Source: Hydrangea macrophylla
Lineage: Eukaryota > Streptophyta > Magnoliopsida > Cornales > Hydrangeaceae
NCBI GenBank assembly: GCA_033977485.1
Contig: CM066984.1
Location: 48,022,600-48,086,599, forward strand
Length of the DNA stretch: 64,000 nt
Direction of reading: 5' to 3'
In this document: positions 1-9,234 of the stretch, piece after piece
Layout of the letters: the number at the start of each line of letters is the position of its first letter
How positions within the stretch are numbered: position 1 is the first letter of the stretch
Program-made: the position numbers and the translations under genes
Notes under the pieces: generated by a model
Told to the model about the DNA's origin: nothing
The model's database searches: none
Seen by the model: the letters and a program-made list of their open reading frames with translations, nothing else

Positions 1-1
1 G

Positions 2-82
2 GTGTCTCAGGTTAATACCCAGATTAGATCAAAATGGCAACGACATTCCCAAATTGAGTCTATTTTACATCCTTGGATATAA
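2..82 (+). pseudogene. LINE ORF2 C-terminal end (partial, left edge)
   Basis: An open frame of 26 codons runs in from the window edge and stops with TAA at 80-82. It ends in VNTQIRSKWQ and then LHPWI. This aligns with the last residues of the other LINE ORF2s here, such as the LINE E end with AQIRNKWKG before LIKWH. It is the extreme C-terminus, after the zf-RVT region, of a reverse transcriptase whose body lies outside the window. It has no start and cannot be functional by itself as seen. Confidence 0.7.
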
Positions 83-312
83 ATGGGTCATTTGTGATTT
101 TGGGTTTTTTTTTTTTTTTTTTTTTTTCGGAAAAATGGTTAATTGAATCCAAAAAAAGGGGCCAAACCCCAGGATATAACAAAAAGCGCAAGATCATGCT
201 ACGAGAGCCAGACTAAATATTTGAAAAGAAGAACAACAAGCAAACAAACAAACATAGCAACATGGAATGAATCAAACACATGAGACATCCAACCACCAAA
301 AGAAGGGCCTCC

Positions 313-542
313 TCAGGATCGATGTCGTCCCTTGGGGCGACTCCCACTGAATTTCATCTTAGCTTCCTTCTTTTTCTGTCTATTGGAGAGGGGACTACCC
401 CTTGTAGGGGTCCCGACCTCACTAGCTTGGCCAGAATCACTAAAACAGTCATCAATGTCATCCACACTAAAGAGGGATGTGGTTTCCTCTCTGGTCTCAC
501 CTCGAGGAACATCTGTATGGTAAGAGGAGCTAGCTACGGGGC
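313..542 (-). pseudogene. Half-LINE 1 ORF1, C-terminal piece beyond the copia insertion
   Basis: The same reading frame as the ORF1 at 9235-11952 resumes here. It codes for a Ser/Thr-rich acidic stretch (FSVDDIDDC) and a basic tail (KKKEAKMKFSG) before TGA at 313-315. The tail is nearly identical to that of half-LINE 3 at 20730-21026, which shows the junction without the copia element. No ORF2 start follows; 3' UTR begins at once. Confidence 0.8.
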
Positions 543-1550
543 TGTTGGGTTTGTGCCCTCAAACCATTACTTTCTGTATGAGACATTGACATTTTAATAT
601 ATGGATATCAGCTTTACATTTTATTGTGTATGTTCTTTTCATGAGATGATTGTTAATCCTTAAGTATTATAGTAAGTAATTCGTGTGTGTATGAGATGCA
701 CACAAGTGAGATACGAATTACTATTCTTTAATACTTAGAATGTGTCACAGTGGATGATGAGACTGGATACCTCATCAAGTCTACACTGTAGCATAATTAA
801 CTACCATTGGATGGAGTGATTAATCTCAATCACTAGAGTGTAGCTCTTAGTTGATATGCTAGTGCTTATAGTGCATTGACGGACCTGAGTTTCCTATTGA
901 CGCTTAAGACTGTCAAACAGTCAATAGGAACTCATAACTTGTATAAGGTACGTGTTCTCAATCTTGAGACGATTATGAACACAGACTGTGGATATGACTG
1001 CTTTGATTTACCAATCAGTGAGGTCTATAAAAGATCAACACCTGGGTATCTTGGGTATGTCATGTTCATAGGGTTGTGAACATGCATTGTCAAGATAGAA
1101 TCTACCCTCTGTTTCAGAGTAAGCATTCCCTTGAGAATGTCACCAAGTCGATTACTGAGTACTGCAGTCTTGTTGATAAGAGTTATCAACATGTTTGGTA
1201 ATCATGGGAGGTGAATGGGACTCAAGGAATACAAGAAGTAATCATGATTCAGGTTGACAGTAACAGTTATCCGATTACCTGAATATGATTACGAATGCTG
1301 ACGGTAAAGGGACATTAGTACACCATACAAGTCTAGTTATCGCTTCGGATATGTTCTTTTGCGTTGGAGTTCAGTTATCGTTTTATAGTGGAGTAAACTT
1401 TAACTGACCAGTTAGTTAGTTTGCTGATCAAAGAGTTTGGTCATGGTAATTAACAAACTGGTCTGAGCCAACAATAAAGAGCCTAGGAGGTCCCACTCTT
1501 AGCTCCGCCAGGATGCTTGGAAAGATGCTTGAGGATGATGTCCAGACAGG

Positions 1551-1660
1551 TTCGATCGATCGAAGATGTCTCGATCGATTGAAGTCTGAAGGTTCGATCG
1601 ATCGAAGATGGTTCGATCGATCGAATGTTCGATCGATCGAAAGCACTTCGATCGCTCGAA
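1551..1660 (+). repeat. Array of TTCGATCGATCGAA palindromes upstream of the LTR TATA box
   Basis: Four exact copies of the 14-bp palindrome TTCGATCGATCGAA (1551, 1593, 1612, 1628) and two near copies (about 1570 and 1647) lie within 110 bp, ending 23 bp before TATAAATA. The 3' LTR has the same array at 8749-8858, and copia element 2 has a degenerate version at the same place (27707-27800). Position and dyad symmetry suggest a binding site for a dimeric protein or a structured RNA/DNA element; this is inference. Confidence 0.85.
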
Positions 1661-1682
1661 GTCTAGGTCGGTTCTGGGAATC

Positions 1683-1690
1683 TATAAATA
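1683..1690 (+). promoter_or_regulatory. TATA box of the copia 1 5' LTR
   Basis: TATAAATA followed by GGGCAGCTGC. The same box is at 8881-8888 in the 3' LTR, at 27827-27834 in copia 2 and at 31681-31688 in its 3' LTR, always about 25 bp after the last palindrome. This is the likely core promoter for the retrotransposon RNA. Confidence 0.75.
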
Positions 1691-2038
1691 GGGCAGCTGC
1701 GTTCTGGAAAAGGTTGTTCGTCGTTTTGAACGTCAGAAGCTGCAGAAACTGTTTTGGAGCCCCAAAACCTTCTCTATCCTCTCTATTAGGGTTCCCACCA
1801 ACCCTAGTCTTTCTGGCAGGCATCCGCAGGAGTCATAAGGGTGAAGATCATCTAGTGGAGGCTGCTGGAAGTTGAAGATCAGAATTGGGTTCAAGACACT
1901 AAGGTATAACTCGTGTCCCCTCTTGTGCGCATCTGTAGAATTGACGAGTAGTAGATCCGGGCATGCCAATAAAGTTTCATAACTTGATTTTTCCGCTGCG
2001 CGTTTAAACTTTCCATTTAAACCTGTTTTTCCTACAAT

Positions 2039-2050
2039 TGGTATCAGAGC
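2039..2050 (+). other. Primer binding site (initiator tRNA-Met)
   Basis: TGGTATCAGAGC begins two bases after the 5' LTR. It is complementary to the 3' end of plant initiator tRNA-Met, the usual primer for Ty1/copia minus-strand synthesis. The same sequence is at 28189-28200 in copia 2. Confidence 0.9.
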
Positions 2051-2207
2051 CACGCTCGTTTGGATCTATAGATGCATTTTTTGGAACACTATTTTGATTT
2101 GCATGTTGATTTTAGAACTGCTTTCGAAACTGCATCGTCACAGATCTGTTTCTGCAGTGTTATCGCAGCAGTATACAAATCTGTGATTGCATTGGATGCA
2201 AGATGGG

Positions 2208-2504
2208 TTCGATCGATCGAAGAATGTTCGATCGATCGAACGCTCTGTACTCGAGCGATCGAACAGGTTTCGATCGATCGAAACCTTCTGTTGTTCGAGC
2301 GATCGAATAGAGTTCGATCGATCGAGACAGACTCTTTGTCAGGTTTTCTGTTTCGTAGTTTTAAAAGTATTTTGAAATTAAAAGTTTAATTTTAACGTAT
2401 TCTGTAAAATTTTTAATCATTCTGTGAAATAGAATGTTCAAGCGATTGAACAGTGTTCAATCGATCGAAGGTTCGAGCGATCGAACGGTCTTCGATCGAT
2501 CGAA
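2208..2504 (+). repeat. Second and third palindrome clusters in the copia 1 leader
   Basis: The transcribed leader repeats the LTR motif. TTCGATCGATCGAA is exact at 2208, 2227, 2269 and 2491, with variants such as TTCGAGCGATCGAA (2472) and TTCAATCGATCGAA (2457) between them. In RNA each copy could fold on itself or pair with any other copy, so this stretch may be highly structured. Copia 2 keeps the arrangement at 28358-28640 with more mismatches. Confidence 0.85.
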
Positions 2505-3739
2505 CTATGACAGAGAAGTTAGATGCTGTTTTGAGTTCTAATTCAGTATGTAAAGAGTTTATATACTGTGTGAATCAATTAAGGGTTCCAATAGTTATAT
2601 TTTGTTATATATATGCGTGGATGTGTGTTCAACTAACCTTTTGCAGCAAAAGATTAGTCGCTATCTCCCATGGCGCCAAGAGCATTTAATTTTGTGTTTG
2701 AATGTTTTTAGATTGGTGTGTTATTTTAAGTTTGGTTTGGTTTTAAGGCATATGTAAAGGGCGCTGCGACTTCAATCCTACGAAAAGGAAAGTCGCACCG
2801 GTTTCCCTAGCCTTTTATTTTGTTGTGGCTATTTCTATTTCTAGATAAATTGTAAGCTTCAAAAGAGGCATAGGTTCAATGTAATAGAATTAGAATATCC
2901 ATGAAGATGGAGCAAGGAGCCGTTGTCCATGAAGATGGAGCTGGAGGCGATCAAACCAAAAGCAGGTTCTATGGAGATAGAGCCATGGGAGATAGAGGCA
3001 TCGTTTGGATGTCTTTTATTTCATTTTAGTTTTTTTTTTTTGTTTTATGTGCTTTGTTTGTGATTGGCGTACAATACATTGTTGCATGCACGCAAAACAA
3101 GTTTTCTAAAATAAAATTCAAAAACCGTTTTCAACACATTAGTAAACATTAGATGTTTATGGGAAGTGTGTAGAAACAGATTTTCTCAAAAAGCAAAATC
3201 CTTTTTTACTAAATCTAGTGGGAGAGGGTCTTATTAATTACACCCACGATCTTCCATTAACGGTTCACTGTAAGATGAGTGATGCATTCTGTGTCACCTC
3301 GCCAGGGGTGATCATTCCATACGGAGGATGCATTACTCATTGGTTACTAGATGTGAACTTCTTTTGATAAGGATCAATCAGACGTGTTAGAGGGTGACCA
3401 CCATACGGAGGCGCTACTTGAGACGGTTGTGATTGGATCCTAGTTAATGGTACACACTAGCTAAGCTATGGATAAGGGATCCCACACGGGGCATTATTCA
3501 GAAACTTAGAGATCAAATAGGTTCGGAAGTCATAACTTGTTTTGCAAGAGTTGCATAGCGGATAAGTTATGATAAATTGAAAGATCGAACATTGACCACC
3601 ACACGGAGGCTTTATTCTTTCGTTTCGATATTCCGGCGACTTAGTTTTAAAATAAGAGTTTTAAAAGGATTCTTTTATTTCAAACTGTCAAATTCTGATA
3701 TCCATATTTATTTTGTTTTGATTTTTTCAGTAAATCATA
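2505..3739 (+). other. Long untranslated leader of copia 1 with repeated CCATACGGAGG motif
   Basis: About 1.2 kb without a credible gene between the palindromes and gag. CCAYACGGAGG is repeated at 3317-3327, 3401-3411 and 3599-3609, with a variant at 3482-3492. A GAAGATGGAGC/GGAGATAGAGCC repeat occurs at 2901-3000. Most of this is conserved in copia 2 (28641-29906) although that copy no longer codes for pol. The leader is where retrotransposon RNAs usually carry packaging or translation signals; a role here is inference. Confidence 0.6.
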
Positions 3740-6700
3740 ATGTCTGGATCTGCATTTAGTCCACTTGCCACCATACTCACTCAAAACAAGTTAACTGGAA
3801 ACAACTACACTGAATGGAAACGTAATCTTGACATCGTGTTAACTGCGGAGGATCACATATATATCCTCACCACCCCATGCCCCGAAGAACCCGCTACAAA
3901 TGCTTCGGCTGCTGCTAGACGCGAGTTCGATAAATGGAAAAAGTCGAATGGGATGGCTCGTTGTTACATATTGGCTTCTATGGCTAATGTGTTACAACAC
4001 CAATACCAGTCGAACAGTTCCGCCAGTGACATTATCGAATCCCTGAAAAAGATGTTTGGGGAGCATGGCAGGCCTGCCAGACAGGTAGCTATGCAGAAGA
4101 TAATGAGTGCTAAGATGTCGGAAGGGACTCCAGTCAAAGAACATGTTTTGAAAATGATTGGTTATTTAAACGAGCTGGAGACCCTAGGTGCTAACATCGA
4201 TGCACAAACCCAAGTTGATATGATCCTCAATACGCTGTCGCCATCATTCGCTCAATTTAAACTGAATTATAATATGAATAAAATGGATTTTTTAATGAGC
4301 GAATTGATGAGCTCTTTATTGGCAGCGGAAGGGGTGATCAAACCTGGGGGCAGCGTTTTAAACGTTGAGAAAAGCGCTTCCTCTTCCCGATCTATGCCGA
4401 AAGGAAAGAAAGGGAAGAAGAAGGCTAGCACTGGTGGTTCAAGTGTTGGACCAGTCCCTAAGATTGCAAAATCTAAGGGAAAAGGTAAGGGCAAAGGGAA
4501 GGTGGGTGGCCAAGGCAAAGGAAAGTGTTTCCAATGCGGTGAGAAGGGCCACTGGAAGAGGAACTGTATAGAATTCTTAGCTACAAGAGTTCAAGGTATG
4601 ATTGAATCACATGTGATTGAAGTAAGTTTTATAACGGATACTTCAAACACTTGGTGCATTGATTCTGGTGCGACTAACCATATCTGTAATTCATTGCAGG
4701 GGTTCAGATCAACCAGGAAGTGCAGTGATGGGGAAATCGTACTTACTCTAGGTTCTAGCGCAACCGTTTCTGCGGTTGCTATAGGAGTCGTAGTTTTAGA
4801 ATTTCTAGACAATAAAGTTTTGATTTTATCAGATGTACTTTACGTCCCTTCAATGAGACGTAATTTAATTTCAGTTTCTAATTTATCGAATAATGGTTAT
4901 TCTTTTCATTTTGGAACTGAAGTTGTGATTAAAAGAAATAGTTCTTTTATATGTTCTGGTGTTAAATCAAATGGTTTATATGTGATTACTCCCAATATTT
5001 CTAAAGATTCTTGTATGGAACTTAATAACTCAGTGGTAACTGTACCATCTAAAAGAAAGAGACCTTCCACTAATCCAACAAAGCTTTGGCATATGAGGCT
5101 TGGTCATATCAATCTAAATAGGATTGGCAGACTAGTCAAAGAAGGGGTCTTAGGCGATTTGGTTCTCGAACCAATAGAAGTCTGCGAGTCTTGTTTAGAG
5201 GGTAAGATGACCAAAAGGCCCTTTCCTGCAAAGGGCAATAGAACCAATGCATTGTTGGAATTAGTTCATACTGATGTGTGTGGACCAATAAATATTAGAG
5301 CAAGGGGTGGTTATGAGTATTTCATAACATTTACTGATGACCACTCTAGGTATGGATATGTGTACCTAATGCAGCACAAGTCTGAAGCCTTTGAAAAGTT
5401 CAAAGAGTTTAGGGCTGAAGTGGAGAAGCAATTGGGCACACATATCAAGGCCATTCGATCTGATCGAGGTGGCGAGTACCTCTCTAATGAATTTATTGAT
5501 CACCTCGTACAGAATGGGATTCTGTCACAGTTGACTGCACCTGGCACGCCTCAGCAAAATGGTGTAGCGGAGAGAAGGAATCGGACTCTTTTAGACATGA
5601 CTAGGTCAATGATGAGTTATTCTGAGTTACCTTTATTTCTTTGGGGTTATGCTTTGGAAACCGCTGCTTACATACTAAATCTAGTACCAAGCAAATCTGT
5701 TCCCAGGACACCACGAGAGATGTGGATTGGGCGCAAGCCTTCTTTGCAACATCTCCGGATATGGGGGTGTCCGGCACATGTGCTGAAAGGAAAGATGAGC
5801 AAGTTGGATTCTAGATCAGAAGTATGTTATTTTGTAGGGTATCCAAAGGGTACTTATGGATGGTATTTTTATGATCCAAGAGAACAGAAGGTGTTCGTCA
5901 GTACGAATGCTATTTTCTTGGAGGATGATTATATCATGAACCATAAACCTAAGGGAAGGATAGATCTTAGAGAGATAGAAGGAGAGCCCTCAGTCCAACC
6001 CGTAGTTAATAACGATGTAAATCAGGAAAACACCACTTTTTCACCTATTTCCGCACCAGTACCTCGTCGTAGTGGGAGGATTATCAGCCAGCCTGATAGA
6101 TACATGTTCTTAGGAGAAGTTTTTGAAGCTGTCTCCATAGAATCTGAATCTGATCCTACCACATACGAAGAGGTAATGGCTGATGTTGATTCAGCTCATT
6201 GGGTTAAAGCTATGAAGGCTGAATTGGAATCTATGGATTCTAATCAGGTCTGGGATCTTGTAGAACTTCCAGCCAATATTAAACCCATTGGCTGTAAGTG
6301 GGTCTACAAGAGGAAAAGAGGATCTGATGGAAAGGTTGAGACCTTTAAGGCAAGGCTTGTGGCGAAAGGCTATACTCAGAGGGAGGGCATTGACTATGAG
6401 GAAACCTTCTCGCCGGTAGCCATGCTCAAGTCCATCAGAATACTCTTATCCATTGCTGCATGCCTAGATTATGAAATTTGGCAGATGGACGTCAAGACTG
6501 CATTCTTGAATGGCAATCTTGAGGAGGACATCTATATGCAACAACCAGAAGGGTTCATAGCTGGTCGGAAAGGTAACTTGGTATGCAAGTTGCAAAAGTC
6601 CATTTATGGGCTTAAGCAGGCATCCAGAAGTTGGAACATCCGATTTGACCAAGCGGTCAAGTCGTTTGGTTTCATACAGAATCTGGATGAGCCTTGTGTA

Positions 6701-7725
6701 TACAAGAAAAGTGAAGGAAAAGTAGTGGCTTTTCTTGTGCTTTACGTTGACGATATTCTACTCATTCGGAATGATGTAGCGGCGCTGTCAATGGTCAAGG
6801 TTTGGCTAGCTAGTACTTTCGATATGAAGGATCTAGGAGAGGCGAGCTATATTCTTGGGATAAAGCTCTTTCGGGATCGCAAGCGAAAGATAATGGGATT
6901 ATCTCAAGCTGGTTATATCGAGAAAGTGCTAACTAGGTTTTCAATGGATAATTCGAAGAAAGGTTTGTTACCTTTCAGGCATGGTTTAGCGTTCTCCAAG
7001 GACCAGTGTCCAAAGACACAGGAGGAGAGAAATCGCATGACAGGAGTTCCCTATGCTTCTGCAGTGGGAAGTCTCATGTATGCGATGTTATGCACTAGAC
7101 CAGATATCTGCTTTGCCGTTGGCATGGTTAGCAGATATCAGTCGAATCCGGGTCCAGAGCACTGGACAGCCGTTAAGCACATTCTTAAGTACTTGAGAAG
7201 AACTAAAGATTACATGCTTATGTACGGTGGTAGTGAGTTCCAGTGGGATACACTGACTCGGACTTTATGTCAGATAAAGATTCGAGGAAGTCGACGTCCG
7301 GTCATCTCTTTACCTTGGGAGGTGGTGCTGTCAGTTGGAGGAGCATTAAGCAGAAATGCATTGCAGACTCAACTACAGAAGCTGAGTATGTGGCTGCTTG
7401 TGAAGCCGCAAAGGAAGCTGTTTGGCTCAAGAAGTTCCTTATGGAACTCGAGGTGGTACCAGCGTCGCTGTCGCCTATTATGCTTTATTGTGATAATAGT
7501 GGGGCAGTGGCTCAGTCCAAGGAGCCAAGGAACCACGGAAAGGGAAAGCACGTAGAGCGGAAATATCATCTTATCCGAGATATTGTTCAACGTGGAGATG
7601 TGACTGTCACCAAGATTGCCACAGCTGACAATCTTGCTGATCCGTTTACAAAGGCCTTGCCACAGAAGGTCTTTGATCGTCATCTAGATAGTCTAGGTCT
7701 TAGATGTAGTTCTGAATGGTTATGA
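3740..7725 (+). pseudogene. Copia 1 gag-pol polyprotein, one frameshift before RNase H
   Basis: ATG at 3740 ([13 protein letters not shown]). Gag is followed by a lysine/glycine-rich linker and zinc knuckle [14 protein letters not shown] (about residues 263-276). Protease has [10 protein letters not shown] (about 305). GAG-pre-integrase has [11 protein letters not shown] (about 449). Integrase has the D,D(35)E residues in [15 protein letters not shown] and GVAERRNRT. Reverse transcriptase has [11 protein letters not shown] and LYVDDILLI (about 1001). The frame leaves register near 7237. RNase H continues one frame over from about 7241 (GYTDSD, TEAEYVA, CDNSGA, ADNLADPFTK) to TGA at 7723-7725. 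Everything else is open, so this copy is one indel from a complete frame. It is Ty1/copia by domain order; I do not assign a lineage. Confidence 0.92.
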
Positions 7726-7729
7726 GTGC

Positions 7730-7740
7730 AAGTGGGAGTT
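7730..7740 (+). other. Polypurine tract of copia 1
   Basis: AAGTGGGAG directly before the 3' LTR (TT then TGTTGGG at 7741). It is the plus-strand primer site in this family. The same GGGAGTTTGTTGGG junction explains the GAGTT microhomology at the deletion in copia 2. Confidence 0.75.
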
Positions 7741-9234
7741 TGTTGGGTTTGTGCCCTCAAACCATTACTTTCTGTATGAGACATTGACATTTTAATATAT
7801 GGATATCAGCTTTACATTTTATTGTGTATGTTCTTTTCATGAGATGATTGTTAATCCTTAAGTATTATAGTAAGTAATTCGTGTGTGTATGAGATGCACA
7901 CAAGTGAGATACGAATTACTATTCTTTAATACTTAGAATGTGTCACAGTGGATGATGAGACTGGATACCTCATCAAGTCTACACTGTAGCATAATTAACT
8001 ACCATTGGATGGAGTGATTAATCTCAATCACTAGAGTGTAGCTCTTAGTTGATATGCTAGTGCTTATAGTGCATTGACGGACCTGAGTTTCCTATTGACG
8101 CTTAAGACTGTCAAACAGTCAATAGGAACTCATAACTTGTATAAGGTACGTGTTCTCAATCTTGAGACGATTATGAACACAGACTGTGGATATGACTGCT
8201 TTGATTTACCAATCAGTGAGGTCTATAAAAGATCAACACCTGGGTATCTTGGGTATGTCATGTTCATAGGGTTGTGAACATGCATTGTCAAGATAGAATC
8301 TACCCTCTGTTTCAGAGTAAGCATTCCCTTGAGAATGTCACCAAGTCGATTACTGAGTACTGCAGTCTTGTTGATAAGAGTTATCAACATGTTTGGTAAT
8401 CATGGGAGGTGAATGGGACTCAAGGAATACAAGAAGTAATCATGATTCAGGTTGACAGTAACAGTTATCCGATTACCTGAATATGATTACGAATGCTGAC
8501 GGTAAAGGGACATTAGTACACCATACAAGTCTAGTTATCGCTTCGGATATGTTCTTTTGCGTTGGAGTTCAGTTATCGTTTTATAGTGGAGTAAACTTTA
8601 ACTGACCAGTTAGTTAGTTTGCTGATCAAAGAGTTTGGTCATGGTAATTAACAAACTGGTCTGAGCCAACAATAAAGAGCCTAGGAGGTCCCACTCTTAG
8701 CTCCGCCAGGATGCTTGGAAAGATGCTTGAGGATGATGTCTAGACAGGTTCGATCGATCGAAGATGTCTCGATCGATTGAAGTCTGAAGGTTCGATCGAT
8801 CGAAGATGGTTCGATCGATCGAATGTTCGATCGATCGAAAGCACTTCGATCGCTCGAAGTCTAGGTCGGTTCTGGGAATCTATAAATAGGGCAGCTGCGT
8901 TCTGGAAAAGGTTGTTCGTCGTTTTGAACGTCAGAAGCTGCAGAAACTGTTTTGGAGCCCCAAAACCTTCTCTATCCTCTCTATTAGGGTTCCCACCAAC
9001 CCTAGTCTTTCTGGCAGGCATCCGCAGGAGTCATAAGGGTGAAGATCATCTAGTGGAGGCTGCTGGAAGTTGAAGATCAGAATTGGGTTCAAGACACTAA
9101 GGTATAACTCGTGTCCCCTCTTGTGCGCATCTGTAGAATTGACGAGTAGTAGATCCGGGCATGCCAATAAAGTTTCATAACTTGATTTTTCCGCTGCGCG
9201 TTTAAACTTTCCATTTAAACCTATTTTTCCTACA
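7741..9234 (+). repeat. 3' LTR of copia element 1
   Basis: 1494 bp matching the 5' LTR base for base by eye except two C/T or G/A sites (8739 and 9222). It ends CTACA, followed by the target duplication GGGGC at 9235-9239. The palindrome array and TATA box are present, so it could drive transcription into the flanking half-LINE. Confidence 0.95.

Larger units (their letters stand above)
543..2036 (+). repeat. 5' LTR of copia element 1
   Basis: 1494 bp, TG...CA ends, same length as the 3' LTR. From left to right: an AT-rich U3 with no coding capacity, a cluster of TTCGATCGATCGAA palindromes (1551-1660), TATAAATA at 1683-1690, then a presumed R/U5 containing GTATAACTCGTGTCCCC. Transcription of the element should start a few tens of bases after the TATA box. 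The short frames seen in the palindrome zone are products of the repeat, not genes. Confidence 0.95.
543..9234 (+). mobile_element. Ty1/copia LTR retrotransposon 1, complete and recent
   Basis: 8692 bp with two 1494-bp LTRs starting TGTTGGG and ending CTACA, a tRNA-iMet primer site, a long leader, a gag-pol frame in the copia order (protease, integrase, reverse transcriptase, RNase H) and a polypurine tract. The 5-bp duplication GGGGC lies at 538-542 and 9235-9239, so it inserted into half-LINE 1. By eye the LTRs differ at only two sites (1541 C versus 8739 T; 2024 G versus 9222 A), so insertion was recent. One frameshift near 7237 and no other break is visible in the polyprotein. Confidence 0.95.

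Noticed and set aside
1428..2389. Several 100-130 codon frames on both strands in the LTR/leader (residue patterns like RSIDRS)
   Set aside because: They are translations of the TTCGATCGATCGAA palindromes, appear on both strands, recur in both LTRs and have no start context or domain.
1551..2504. CRISPR-like array of short repeats
   Set aside because: Plant nuclear DNA; the units are palindromes with irregular 2-30 bp spacing and no unique spacers of constant length.
4267..4518. Antisense frames inside the copia gag and pol
   Set aside because: Shadows of the coding strand; the proline-rich reading is the complement of the Lys/Gly linker.
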